A stretch of 64,000 nucleotides of DNA, taken from Pseudarthrobacter polychromogenes (GTDB lineage: Bacteria; Actinomycetota; Actinomycetes; Actinomycetales; Micrococcaceae). How positions within the stretch are numbered: the first letter of the stretch is position 1; the number at the start of each line of letters is the position of its first letter. Position numbers and translations under genes: made by a program. The stretch is from contig NZ_BMKU01000005.1 of NCBI RefSeq assembly GCF_014644495.1, forward strand, positions 62,001-126,000, read 5' to 3'. The notes under the pieces are model-generated. The model ran no database searches. It was not told the DNA's origin and worked only from the letters and a program-made list of their open reading frames with translations. This document shows positions 38,622-47,481 of the stretch, in pieces.

Positions 38622-39575
38622 TCAGCCCTTGGATCCGGAAAGCGCGATGGATTCGATGATCTGGCGCTGGAACACCACGAAGACAATAAGCACCGGCAGG
38701 AGCGCCACGAAGGATGCGGCCATGATCAGCGGGTAATCCGTCTGGATGGCGTACTGCGCATTGAAATTGGCGATGACCAGTTGCAGGGTCTGCGTGCCCG
38801 GGGAGTTCAGGTAAATGATCGGCGCCAGGTAATCGTTCCACATGGCCATGAACCAGAGGATGAACTGCGCGGCGAGCGCCGGGCGGATTGCGGGCAGGAT
38901 GAGCGTCCAGAAGATCTGCAGGTAGGAGGCGCCGTCGATTCGCGCAGCTTCCACGATGGAGTCCGGGATGCTGTTAAGGAACTGGCGCAGGAAGAAGATC
39001 ATGATGATGTTGCCAAAGAGCCCCGGCACGATCAGCGGCAGCAGCGTGTCCACCCAGCCGATGCTCGCGAAGATGGTGAACTGCGGAATCATCAGGGTGG
39101 GAAACGGGATCATAAGCCCGGAAAGGAGCCCCAGGAACAGGACGTTCTTGAAGGGCATCCGCATCTTGGCAAAGGCAAAAGCGGCGAGCGCGGACGTCAG
39201 CGAACCCACGATGGTCACCGAGCAGGCCACGATCAGGCTGTTTTGGATGCCACTCAGCAGCGGGCCCGCGGTCCAGATGCGTGCGTAGTTCTCCCACACG
39301 AAGGGGTCCGGAATCCACTGGGGCGGAAGTTCGAAGACGCCGTCCTTCGTCTTGAGAGAGGTGGAGAAGGTCCAGGCGAGCGGGGCGATCATCACGATTG
39401 CGCCGACGCTGAGGACCAGGGTGGTGAGGATGTTGCCCAGGCGGAGTGTTTCCTTCGCGGACCGGGAGCCCCTGCCCGCCCGCCCGGGACCGGCTGGCTT
39501 TCCGCTCCCGGCACCGCCCGGGATTTCGTGGGCGGGCTCCAGCGGGGGTGTGGTGATGACGTTCTGTGCGGACAT
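38622..39575 (-). CDS. Arabino-oligosaccharide ABC importer permease (AraQ/MalG-like)
   Basis: 317 residues from ATG 39575; six helices and the EAA loop DSIVEAARIDGASYLQIFWTLILP. An N-terminal ~50-residue polar extension precedes helix 1. It follows the other permease by 11 bp and precedes the GH43 gene. The C-terminal QRQIIESIALSGSKG is typical. Ligand inferred from the flanking GH43/GH51 genes. Confidence 0.85.
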   Translation of the reverse strand: MSAQNVITTPPLEPAHEIPGGAGSGKPAGPGRAGRGSRSAKETLRLGNILTTLVLSVGAIVMIAPLAWTFSTSLKTKDGVFELPPQWIPDPFVWENYARIWTAGPLLSGIQNSLIVACSVTIVGSLTSALAAFAFAKMRMPFKNVLFLGLLSGLMIPFPTLMIPQFTIFASIGWVDTLLPLIVPGLFGNIIMIFFLRQFLNSIPDSIVEAARIDGASYLQIFWTLILPAIRPALAAQFILWFMAMWNDYLAPIIYLNSPGTQTLQLVIANFNAQYAIQTDYPLIMAASFVALLPVLIVFVVFQRQIIESIALSGSKG

Positions 39576-39586
39576 GGCTGCCTGCC

Positions 39587-40489
39587 TCAATCGATCGAAA
39601 ACTGGTTGCGGCGGTTGAGCCGGAACTGGATGAAGGTGATGACGAAGACCAGCAGCCCCAGGACCACGGACATGGCGGACGCGTACCCCATCTGGAGGTT
39701 GTCGAACGCCTTTTGCCAGATGTACCAAACGATGGAGGCGGACTGGAACTCAGGGCCGCCGGTGGGGGTCATGATGTTGATTTCGACGAAGATCTGGGAG
39801 CCGCCGATGATGCTGGTGACAATCAGGAAGAAGGTGACCGGCCGGACCATAGGGATGGTGATGTGCCGGAACTGCTGCCAGGCAGTTGCACCGTCCAGTG
39901 CTGCGGCCTCGTAAAGGTAGCGGGGCACCGACTGGAGGGCTGCCAGGTACAGCAGCATGGAATATCCCAGGCCTTTCCAGATGGCCATGATGATGAGGGC
40001 GGGCTTCACGGTGGCGGTGTCCTGCAGCCAGTTGGGGCCGTCGATGCCCACCAGGGCCAGGCCCTGGTTGATGAGGCCGAAGTCGCCGTTGAAGGCCCAC
40101 TGCCAGAGGATGGCGACGGCGGCGATGGAGGAGATCACGGGCAGGTAGTACACGGTGCGGAAGAACGTGGTGCCGCGCATCTTCCGGTTCATTGCCAACG
40201 CAAGGCCCAAGGAGATGACCAGTCCGATGGGGATGCCGATCATCATGTACAGGGTGTTCCAGAGCGACTGCAGGAAGTAGCGGTCGCCGAACATCTTGGT
40301 GTAGTTGTCCAGGCCCTTGAAAACCGGGGCGGAGATGCCGTTCCAGTTGGTGAACGAGGCGTACACCGAGAAGAGGAGCGGGAAGAGCGTAAAGAGGAGG
40401 AACCCGATCACCGGTATGGCAACAAAAGCGAGGGCTGCCCGCTGTTCCTTCCGGTGAAGCCGCGAGCGGCGGGTGATGGTTGTTGTCAT
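39587..40489 (-). CDS. Arabino-oligosaccharide ABC importer permease (AraP/MalF-like)
   Basis: 300 residues from ATG 40489, six helices beginning AALAFVAIPVIGFLLFTLFPLL. The EAA loop is RYLYEAAALDGATAWQQFRHITIP. The binding-protein gene ends 13 bp upstream. As in the cellobiose-type operon, no ATPase is encoded nearby. Confidence 0.85.
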   Translation of the reverse strand: MTTTITRRSRLHRKEQRAALAFVAIPVIGFLLFTLFPLLFSVYASFTNWNGISAPVFKGLDNYTKMFGDRYFLQSLWNTLYMMIGIPIGLVISLGLALAMNRKMRGTTFFRTVYYLPVISSIAAVAILWQWAFNGDFGLINQGLALVGIDGPNWLQDTATVKPALIIMAIWKGLGYSMLLYLAALQSVPRYLYEAAALDGATAWQQFRHITIPMVRPVTFFLIVTSIIGGSQIFVEINIMTPTGGPEFQSASIVWYIWQKAFDNLQMGYASAMSVVLGLLVFVITFIQFRLNRRNQFSID

Positions 40490-40502
40490 ACCGGTGATCC
40501 CC

Positions 40503-41837
40503 CTAGTTGCCGGCCTGCTGGTTGGCGGCGTCCAGGAATTCCTGCATCCTGGGCTGGGCTTCCTTCAGATAGTCGGCAGCGGTCTGCTTGCCGTCCAGCA
40601 CGGGCTGAATGTTGGTGAACAGCTCGTCATACCACTCGGCGTTGAAGGTGTTGCCGCCGGGCAGGGCACGGCCGTAGTCCTTGACGATCTGCAGGAACTC
40701 TTCCTTGTTGGCCGGCTTGGTGCTGGTGTCCGCTGCCCAGGTCTCGGCCATGTCCTTCAGGTTGGGGATCTGGATGCCCGCATCCACCAGGCTTTGCTGG
40801 GCTTCCTTGTTGGCAGTGAGGTACTCCACCAGCTTGACTGCCTCTTCGGGGTGCTTGGTGCTTTCGGAGACCGCGACGCCAAGCGTCCCGATCCAGCTGG
40901 CCGTCTCGCCGGTGTCGCCTGCAGGGTAGGGGATGACGTCCCACTCGAAGCCCAGCTTCTGGTAGGTGGAGAGGTCCCAGGGGGCGATGGGGAAGAAGCC
41001 GATTTCGCCCTTCATCCAGCGCTGGTACGTGTCCAGGGTCTGCGCCTCAGCAACAGAAGGGGTGACACCGTGGACGTTTTGCAGGTCTGCGAACCACTGC
41101 AGCGATTCGGCGAATTCGGGGGTGTCCACGGTGACCTTGGTACGGTCCTCGCTGAGCCAGTCCCCACCGTTGGACCAGACGAACGGCTGCAGGTTCCACT
41201 GGACGTTCAGGCCTGTTCCCCACTGGTCCAGCGAGCCGTCGCCGTTGGTGTCGGCGGTAAGTTTCTTGGCGGCGGCCACGAACTCGTCAAAGGTGTAGGG
41301 CTTGTCCTTGTCCGGAAGCGGAATCCCGGCTTTTTCCAGCATGGTCTTGTTGTAGCCGAAGGAGAACGGACCCACGTCCTTGGGGAGGGCATAGATGGAA
41401 CCTTCACCCACGCGCTTGCCGTCGTAGCGGTAGCTGTCCACACCGTATTCCCAGATATTATCCAGGTCAATCGTGTCGGAGCCTTCCACGTATTCGGTGA
41501 TGTCCTTGACGATTCCGTTCTGCACGTATGCCTGCACGTCGCCTGGCCCGATATAAAACACGTCCGGGACCTGCTTGCCGGCAATTGCGGCCTTCAGCTT
41601 GGTGGCGTACTGGTCCGCTGTTGTGACGATGATGTCAACGTCAACACCGTTTGCGGCCTCGAACTGTTCAACGGCCTTCTCGTAGGCCTTCTTCTCGTCT
41701 TCACCCCCGCGGAACATAAAGGTGAGCTTCTTTTCGCCGCCGGCGTCCCCGCCAGAGGGGGCGGAGCAGCCGCCGAGCATAAGGCCGGCGGCGGTAAAAA
41801 GCGCCAGGGTCGCGGCCATGGGACGTGACTTCATCAT
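40503..41837 (-). CDS. Arabino-oligosaccharide-binding lipoprotein (AraN-like)
   Basis: 444 residues from ATG 41837, seven bases after GGAAGGA; a second ATG follows directly and a GTG precedes it. Lipoprotein signal [14 protein letters not shown], then lipobox LMLGGCSAP. The mature protein is an extracellular solute-binding fold ([34 protein letters not shown]). First gene of the importer operon; its promoter carries two AACGTT palindromes shared with the divergent secreted GH43. Its leader and first codons are an inverted near-copy of those of that GH43 gene. Confidence 0.85.
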   Translation of the reverse strand: MMKSRPMAATLALFTAAGLMLGGCSAPSGGDAGGEKKLTFMFRGGEDEKKAYEKAVEQFEAANGVDVDIIVTTADQYATKLKAAIAGKQVPDVFYIGPGDVQAYVQNGIVKDITEYVEGSDTIDLDNIWEYGVDSYRYDGKRVGEGSIYALPKDVGPFSFGYNKTMLEKAGIPLPDKDKPYTFDEFVAAAKKLTADTNGDGSLDQWGTGLNVQWNLQPFVWSNGGDWLSEDRTKVTVDTPEFAESLQWFADLQNVHGVTPSVAEAQTLDTYQRWMKGEIGFFPIAPWDLSTYQKLGFEWDVIPYPAGDTGETASWIGTLGVAVSESTKHPEEAVKLVEYLTANKEAQQSLVDAGIQIPNLKDMAETWAADTSTKPANKEEFLQIVKDYGRALPGGNTFNAEWYDELFTNIQPVLDGKQTAADYLKEAQPRMQEFLDAANQQAGN

Positions 41838-41852
41838 CACGCAGTCCTTCCG
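41821..41852 (-). repeat. Inverted leader duplication, left copy
   Basis: Thirty-two bases spanning the ribosome-binding site and first codons of the binding-protein gene match 42119-42150 in inverted orientation at 30 of 32 positions (only two central bases differ, between the GGAAGGAC and CGTGATG segments). Confidence 0.9.
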
Positions 41853-41942
41853 GGTTGGGTGGAGCAATCAAGTTTATTGGGCTGGGCGGTACCGGGACTC
41901 CGCGGGCCGCGGTAGCGGACCGGCATCGGAGCAGCTGCTGCT

Positions 41943-41956
41943 TTGCAACGTTGTAA
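41943..41956. promoter_or_regulatory. LacI-type operator, importer side
   Basis: TTGCAACGTTGTAA, an AACGTT-centred palindrome. It is the exact reverse complement of the site at 42064-42077 and differs at two bases from the sites at 24733 and 36559. Confidence 0.8.
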
Positions 41957-42063
41957 GAAACAATCACACACGATGAGAAGAATCGTCAAGGGCGCTCCGG
42001 CAATTACTTTTGCCACCCCCGACCCGTCCTTGACGTGACCCAGATCGCATGCCATATTCTTCG

Positions 42064-42077
42064 TTACAACGTTGCAA
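42064..42077. promoter_or_regulatory. LacI-type operator, GH43 side
   Basis: TTACAACGTTGCAA lies 56 bp upstream of the secreted GH43 ribosome-binding region. The two operators are 107 bp apart between divergent genes, so DNA looping is possible. Confidence 0.8.
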
Positions 42078-42118
42078 ACATTTGTCTGTTCCCTGGCGGT
42101 TGAAATCGCCCCACCTTC

Positions 42119-42150
42119 CGGAAGGACCACGTGATGATGAAGTCACGTCC
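42119..42150 (+). repeat. Inverted leader duplication, right copy
   Basis: Covers the GGAAGGA ribosome-binding site, ATG and first five codons (MMKSR) of the secreted GH43 gene. Inverted partner of 41821-41852. Confidence 0.9.
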
Positions 42151-43627
42151 ATGGATGCTCCGCGCTGCAGGATTGGCTGCAGCCCTGGGCCTCACCCTCA
42201 CAGCCGCAGCGCTCCCGACGGCGGCCAGTCCCCACATCGCCGCAACGGCCCCGGCCCCGGAGGTTGCCGGGACGGCGTCAGCGCCGGCCGCCAAGAACGA
42301 CACCAGCCTGGCGGACCTGCCGGGCGGAAAGACCGTGGTTGGCCAAACCTCTCCCATCCACGATCCTGCCCTGATCATCGACGACGACGGCACCTGGTAC
42401 GTCTACTCCACAGGCCTGGTGAACCGGGAAAACGGCGGCACCATCCAGGCCTGGTCTTCCCATGACCAGGGAACCACGTGGGAGTACAGCGGCACCGTCT
42501 GGGACCGGATTCCCGCGTGGATCGATGAGCACTTCGCCGACGGCGAGCTCCCCGGCAACCTGTGGGCGCCGGAGATCACGGAGCATAACGGCACCTACTA
42601 CCTGTACTACTCGGCGTCTCGCTTTGGAGGGAACAAGTCCCTGACTGCCCTGGCCACCAACACCACCCTCGATCCCACGCATCCGGATTACGAGTGGGTG
42701 GACCAGGGCCTGGTGGTTTCCTCCCCCGCCACGGGCCTCGATCCAAACAACCCCGGCAAGACGTTCAACGCGATCGACGCCGGCATCATCGAGGACGCGG
42801 ACGGCACCCCTTACATGGCCATCGGATCGTTCTGGTACGGCATCTTCCTGGTGCCCATCGAATGGCCCAGCGGCAAGCCCGTGGCGGACTGGCAGTCAAA
42901 AACCGTGAACATTGCGGACCGGTTCATGCCCGGCAACCCCATCGAGGCGCCGTACATCACCAGGCACGGCGGCTACTACTACCTGTTTGTCTCCTTCGAC
43001 TCCTGCTGCCGCGGCGCCGACTCCACTTACAAGGTGGCCGTGGGGCGTTCCACCTCCGTCAAGGGCCCCTACCTGGACAAGGACGGCCGCGACATGTTCG
43101 GCGGCGGCGGGTCCGTGGTCCTGGATTCGCACGGTGCCGTCACCGGCCCGGGCGGCCAGTCCGTGTTTGGCGATTACCTGGCCTTCCACTACTACGACGG
43201 CTCCAACCGTGACATCCCCTACTTCCCCACCCTTGGCATCCAGAAGATCGAGTGGGTGGACGGCTGGCCCGCCTTCGACCAGACAGTGGAGCTGCCGCAG
43301 GTTTCCAAGCAGCCAAAGGCCAGGGCCGCGGGCGGCACAGCCAGTGTGGCCGCTACGGCCACAGGCACCCCGGGCCCGGTGGCAGTGTGGGAAACCTCGT
43401 CCGACGGCGGTGCAAACTGGGAGAAGGCAGGCCGCCAGCCCGTGACGAAACGGACAGATGAAGGCACCTACACCTCAAGGCTTGAGCTGCCCGCCGCGGC
43501 GCCCGGCCAGCCGGCGGTCCTGGTGCGGGCGGTGTTCCAGAACGCGCATGGCAAGGCAGTCACTGACGCCGTCGTCCTGCCCGCCGCCAACTACTGCAGC
43601 AGCGGCAAGGGACAGCCCAACCCGTAA
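42134..43627 (+). CDS. Secreted GH43 endo-alpha-1,5-L-arabinanase-like enzyme
   Basis: 497 residues from ATG 42134. Signal peptide LRAAGLAAALGLTLTAAAL with an Ala-rich cleavage region. Catalytic Asp in SPIHDPALIIDDDGTWY, Asp in FNAIDAGIIEDADG and Glu in NPIEAPYITRHGG. WAPEITEHNGTYYLYYSASRFGG and DSCCRGADSTYKVAVGR resemble the lipoprotein GH43 at 33936, so the two are paralogues. A C-terminal ~110-residue Ig-like beta-domain (VAATATGTPGPVAVWETSSDGG) probably binds polysaccharide or wall. It starts arabinan breakdown outside the cell; the products enter through the divergent importer. Confidence 0.88.
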   Translation: MMKSRPWMLRAAGLAAALGLTLTAAALPTAASPHIAATAPAPEVAGTASAPAAKNDTSLADLPGGKTVVGQTSPIHDPALIIDDDGTWYVYSTGLVNRENGGTIQAWSSHDQGTTWEYSGTVWDRIPAWIDEHFADGELPGNLWAPEITEHNGTYYLYYSASRFGGNKSLTALATNTTLDPTHPDYEWVDQGLVVSSPATGLDPNNPGKTFNAIDAGIIEDADGTPYMAIGSFWYGIFLVPIEWPSGKPVADWQSKTVNIADRFMPGNPIEAPYITRHGGYYYLFVSFDSCCRGADSTYKVAVGRSTSVKGPYLDKDGRDMFGGGGSVVLDSHGAVTGPGGQSVFGDYLAFHYYDGSNRDIPYFPTLGIQKIEWVDGWPAFDQTVELPQVSKQPKARAAGGTASVAATATGTPGPVAVWETSSDGGANWEKAGRQPVTKRTDEGTYTSRLELPAAAPGQPAVLVRAVFQNAHGKAVTDAVVLPAANYCSSGKGQPNP

Positions 43628-43676
43628 CCACGGCAGCCCCAACCCCGGCACCCGGGCCCTCGCCCGCAAAAGTGGG

Positions 43677-43814
43677 TCAGAGCTCGGGTGCGTGCTCTTC
43701 GGGCAGGGCGCCCTCGTCCTCCGGGTGCCTCTTGAGGTTGACCAGCGCCAGCGCCAGCCCGCCCCAGACAGTGAGGATCGCGATGATCATCATGGTGATG
43801 GCGATGGGTGTCAT
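43677..43814 (-). CDS. metS: MetS-like small subunit of Met/Ala NSS importer
   Basis: 45 residues: a single membrane helix (TPIAITMMIIAILTVWGGLA) followed by a short acidic tail (HPEDEGALPEEH). ATG 43814 overlaps the stop of the large transporter gene (ATGA). This size, topology and linkage are those of MetS of the MetPS methionine/alanine importer of Corynebacterium. The symbol rests on this context. Confidence 0.8.
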   Translation of the reverse strand: MTPIAITMMIIAILTVWGGLALALVNLKRHPEDEGALPEEHAPEL

Positions 43815-45385
43815 GGTGCCGTCTCCTGTGCATCCTCTTTGACCACGTCGTCGTATTCGGGGTCATGGTGGGCTTTGGAGCTGCGGCTCCAGGGAATGGC
43901 CGTCAGAATGAGGGCCAGGACCACCAGCGCGCCGGCCATGCCCCAGCCAAACAGGCCCACGAACCACTCGGGGTACCCCTCGTAGGTGGTGGTGATCTTG
44001 CTGATGAATTCGTTGGCCACCATGTAGATCAGGGCGAGGGGCACCACGCCGGCCACCAGCACTATCCACGCCCGCCCCATCTTGATGGTTGAGACACGGT
44101 TCAGGTGGGCCGAGAGCAGCGGCAGCTTGCGCAGGAACCACGCGAGCACCACCACGGTGACCAGCGCGCCCAGGGTGATCCCGAAGCTGTTGACAAAAGC
44201 ATCCGAGGTGTCCAGCAGGTAAAGGCCCGTAGCAGTGGGGAACAGGCCCAGGGAGACAACTGCCACCAACACGCTGACCACCACTGAAGCCTTGACCCGG
44301 CCCCAGCCCAGCTTGTCCTGCACGGCGGCCACGATCACCTCCAGCACGGAAATCAGGGAGGTGATCCCCGCAAACACCAGCGATCCGAAGAAGAGCACGC
44401 CCATGAGCCCGCCGAAGGGTGCCTGGGACACGATGGTGGGGAATGCGACGAAGGCAAGGCCGATGCCCTGGGTGACCACGTCGTTGACGCCTGTGCCTGC
44501 TGCCTGCGCCATGAACCCAAGAGCCGCGAAAACACCGATGCCGGCGAGGATTTCGAATCCGGAGTTGGAAAAGGCAACCACCATGCCGGAACCGGTGAGG
44601 TCCGTCCGGCGCTTGAGGTAGGACGAATACGTGACCATGATGCCGTAGCCCACGGACAGCGAGAAGAAGATGTGTCCGTAGGCTGCAGCCCACACAGAGG
44701 GGTCTGCGAGTGCGGCCCAGTCCGGCGTGAAGAACGCGTTCAGGCCTTCCGCTGCGCCGGGAAGGAAGAGCGACTGGACTACCAGGAGAAGGAACATCAC
44801 CATCAGCAAGGGCAGGAGGATGGAGTTGGCGCGGGAGATGCCCTTGCGGATTCCTGCCACCATGATGATGATGACCGCCACCCAGATCAGCAGGAGCGGG
44901 AAGAAGACGGACGGCACGTAGGTGAAGCCGATGCCCGGGGCCTCCGCGACGGCCAGGAAGTTCCCGAAGAAGTAGCCCTCGGCGTCGTCACCCCACGCCT
45001 CCGTGAAGGAAAAGATGGTGTACATCAGCGACCAGGCGATGATCACTGCGTAGTAGGCCGCGATGACGAAGCACACCAGCACCTGCCACCATCCCAGCGG
45101 CTCAGCCGCCCGGTGGAGCCGGCGGTAGGCCAGCGGCGCCGAGCCGCGGAACTTATGGCCCACGGCGTAGTCGAGGAACAGCAGCGGGATGCCGGCTGTC
45201 AGCAATGCCACCAGGTAGGGAATCAGGAAGGCGCCGCCGCCATTGTCATAGGCGATATAGGGAAAGCGCCAGATATTGCCCAGGCCGACCGCCGAGCCGA
45301 TCGCCGAGAGGATAAAGAGCCGGCGCGAGGAGAACGTTTCACGCTTCGCCGGCGCGGCCTGGCCCTGCGATGGTGAGCCGCTCAT
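43811..45385 (-). CDS. metP: NSS-family sodium-dependent amino-acid importer, MetP-like
   Basis: 524 residues from ATG 45385 (GGAGG upstream), about 12 helices. The Na-site signature GSAVGLGNIWRFPYIAYDNGGGAFLIPYL in helix 1 is the hallmark of neurotransmitter:sodium symporters. The helix-6 region is VWAAAYGHIFFSLSVGYGIMVTYSSY. Linked to a MetS-like subunit, which points to methionine/alanine uptake; the amino acid is otherwise not fixed by sequence. Confidence 0.87.
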   Translation of the reverse strand: MSGSPSQGQAAPAKRETFSSRRLFILSAIGSAVGLGNIWRFPYIAYDNGGGAFLIPYLVALLTAGIPLLFLDYAVGHKFRGSAPLAYRRLHRAAEPLGWWQVLVCFVIAAYYAVIIAWSLMYTIFSFTEAWGDDAEGYFFGNFLAVAEAPGIGFTYVPSVFFPLLLIWVAVIIIMVAGIRKGISRANSILLPLLMVMFLLLVVQSLFLPGAAEGLNAFFTPDWAALADPSVWAAAYGHIFFSLSVGYGIMVTYSSYLKRRTDLTGSGMVVAFSNSGFEILAGIGVFAALGFMAQAAGTGVNDVVTQGIGLAFVAFPTIVSQAPFGGLMGVLFFGSLVFAGITSLISVLEVIVAAVQDKLGWGRVKASVVVSVLVAVVSLGLFPTATGLYLLDTSDAFVNSFGITLGALVTVVVLAWFLRKLPLLSAHLNRVSTIKMGRAWIVLVAGVVPLALIYMVANEFISKITTTYEGYPEWFVGLFGWGMAGALVVLALILTAIPWSRSSKAHHDPEYDDVVKEDAQETAP

Positions 45386-45608
45386 GCCTCCACACCTCCG
45401 GCCCCAGCTGGGCCCGGCACGGTGCCGGCGGGTCCGCAAAAGCATTCTGGCCGTTTCATGAGGGCTCCCTCTCAGGTCACGTCGGAGAAACGCAGGCTAC
45501 TCGGGGACTTTACTGCCCGTCGAGGCTGCGCGAAAGCCCTTCTGCTCCGGATGCCCCACGCCCCCCCGGATGACCCGCGACCGTCTCCGCCGGGAGTAGG
45601 GTTCCATC

Positions 45609-46319
45609 ATGGACATCATCCTGGTTCCCGGTTTCTGGTTGGATGCTTCCTCGTGGGAGGAGGTGGCGCCGGCGCTTGAGGCCGCGGGCCACCGGACGCA
45701 CCCGCTCACGCTTCCCGGGATGCAATCCGTCGACGCAAACCGCTCCGGTATCGGCCTGCGGGACCATATCGACGCCGTGGTTGCCGCCATTGATGCCCTG
45801 GACACCAAGGTGGTGCTGGTGGGCCATTCCGGCGGCGGCGCCATCATCCACGGCGCCTTGGATTCCCGCCCCGACCGGGTGGAGCGGGCGGTCTACGTGG
45901 ACAGCGGACCGCTGGGTGAAGGCGGCGTGATCAACGATGAACTGCCGGCCGACGGCGATGACGTTCCGCTGCCGCCGTGGGAAGCGTTCGAGGACGCCGA
46001 CCTGGTGGACCTCGACGACGGCCTCCGCGAGGCTTTCCGGGCACGGGCCATTCCGCAGCCCAAGGGCGTTGCCTACGACCAGCAGCATCTGCATGATGAC
46101 CGGCGCTACGACGTGCCCGCCACCGTCATTGCGTGCGAGTTCCCGTCGTCGCTGCTGCAGGAGTGGATCCAGGCGGGCCATCCCTTTGTGGCGGAGCTTT
46201 CCAGCATGCGGGACGTGGAGTACGTGGACCTGCCCACCGGCCACTGGCCCCAGTTCACCAAGCCAGCGGAACTGGCCAGGGCCATCCTGGCTGCGGTTGA
46301 GCAGACAGCCGCCAAGTAG
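45609..46319 (+). CDS. Alpha/beta hydrolase
   Basis: 236 residues. Oxyanion region VPGFWLDASSWEEVAPAL, nucleophile Ser74 in LVGHSGGGAI, and catalytic His in LPTGHWPQFTKP. This is the small esterase/salicylate-esterase-like type. It lies upstream of the agmatine deiminase operon but is separated from it by the TetR-type operator, so co-regulation is uncertain. Substrate unknown. Confidence 0.82.
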   Translation: MDIILVPGFWLDASSWEEVAPALEAAGHRTHPLTLPGMQSVDANRSGIGLRDHIDAVVAAIDALDTKVVLVGHSGGGAIIHGALDSRPDRVERAVYVDSGPLGEGGVINDELPADGDDVPLPPWEAFEDADLVDLDDGLREAFRARAIPQPKGVAYDQQHLHDDRRYDVPATVIACEFPSSLLQEWIQAGHPFVAELSSMRDVEYVDLPTGHWPQFTKPAELARAILAAVEQTAAK

Positions 46320-46369
46320 CCGGAGCTTAATTTTCCCCGGATCCCTTGCCTGCGGGCATCCTCGAATCC

Positions 46370-46398
46370 ATAATAAATGAATGTCATTCATTTATTAT
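46370..46398. promoter_or_regulatory. TetR-type operator overlapping the agmatine deiminase-like start
   Basis: A perfect 29-bp palindrome with core TAAATGAA-N5-TTCATTTA (46374-46394). The same core and spacing occur at 60411-60431 beside the TetR gene. It is strikingly AT-rich for this genome. It covers the first ATG of the downstream frame. Confidence 0.85.
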
Positions 46399-47481
46399 GC
46401 CCCGCAACCCTCTCCGGGTGCCGTTGCCACCGACGACGCGGCCACCCACATGCCTGCCGAATGGGAACTCCACCACCGCACCTGGATGGCTTTTCCGCCG
46501 CCCAACGAAACCTTTGGCCCCCTGGGAAGCCCTTCGCTGGACCGCGCCCGTGCCGTCTGGTCCACAGTTGCCCGCACCATTGCCCGCCACGAGCCCGTGA
46601 CCGTCGTGTCAGACCCCCGTGACGCCACCGCCGCACGGGGATGGCTTGGCGGGGGCATCACCGTGGCTGAAGTTCCGCTCGACGACGCGTGGATCCGGGA
46701 CAGCGGACCCACCTTCGTCCACCGTCCGGATGGCTCGCTGGCCGCCGTCGACTGGGTCTTCAACGGGTGGGGCGCGCAAGGGTGGGCCGCCTGGGACAAG
46801 GACGCAGACGTGGCCCGCGCGGTGGCCGGGAAGGCCGGAGTTCCAGCCACGTCCAGTCCGCTGGTCAATGAGGGCGGCGGATTCCATGTGGACGGCGAGG
46901 GAACGGTGCTGCTGACGGAGACGGTCCAGCTGGATCCGGCACGCAACCCCGGAGTCACCAAAGAATCTGTCGAGGCCGAAATCCACGCAGCCCTGGGCAC
47001 CAGCAAGGCCATCTGGCTCCCGCGTGGCCTCACCCGCGACTACGGCGAGTTTGGCACGCGCGGCCACGTGGACATCGTGGCGGCCTTCGCCGGCCCCGGA
47101 ACCGTCCTCCTCCACCGCCAGGACAACCCAGCCCACCCGGATTATGAGGTGTACCGGGAGCTTTCTGCGGTCCTCGCCGGAGAAGTGGATGCCAAGGGCC
47201 GTCCGCTGCGCGTCATCGATGTTCCCGCCCCCACCGTCCTCGAGGACGGCGAAGGGTTTGTGGACTGGTCCTACATCAACCACTACGTGGCGAACAGCGC
47301 AGTGGTCCTGTGCGCTTTCGATGACCCCAATGACGTCATCGCCGCCGGCATCCTGGAACAGGCCTACCCTGGCCGGACTGTGGAGCTGGTGGATGCCCGC
47401 GACGTCTTCGCCTTCGGCGGCGGCATCCACTGCATCACGCAACAGCAGCCGGCGCCGGCAGCCCAAAGAGGCTCGGAATGA
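46381..47481 (+). CDS. Agmatine deiminase family protein
   Basis: Up to 366 residues. The conserved domain starts at MPAEWELHHRTWMAFPPPNET (ATG 46450). Guanidine-deiminase residues are present: DDAWIRDSGPTF, NEGGGFHVDGEGT, LPRGLTRDYG, GHVDIVAAF and the catalytic Cys in FGGGIHCITQQQP. The frame opens at ATG 46381 inside the operator palindrome; neither that ATG nor 46450 has a Shine-Dalgarno, so a leaderless transcript is possible. These enzymes convert agmatine to N-carbamoylputrescine. It overlaps the amidase gene (ATGA). The operator links it to the amine oxidase locus at 58983. Confidence 0.87.
   Translation: MSFIYYAPQPSPGAVATDDAATHMPAEWELHHRTWMAFPPPNETFGPLGSPSLDRARAVWSTVARTIARHEPVTVVSDPRDATAARGWLGGGITVAEVPLDDAWIRDSGPTFVHRPDGSLAAVDWVFNGWGAQGWAAWDKDADVARAVAGKAGVPATSSPLVNEGGGFHVDGEGTVLLTETVQLDPARNPGVTKESVEAEIHAALGTSKAIWLPRGLTRDYGEFGTRGHVDIVAAFAGPGTVLLHRQDNPAHPDYEVYRELSAVLAGEVDAKGRPLRVIDVPAPTVLEDGEGFVDWSYINHYVANSAVVLCAFDDPNDVIAAGILEQAYPGRTVELVDARDVFAFGGGIHCITQQQPAPAAQRGSE

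Noticed and set aside
38286..39914. 542-codon plus-strand open frame
   Set aside because: Antisense to the GH43 and permease genes; no recognisable domain.
45386..45608. Possible riboswitch upstream of the Met/Ala-type transporter
   Set aside because: I found no SAM or other aptamer core that could be recognised by eye; only ordinary GC-rich sequence.
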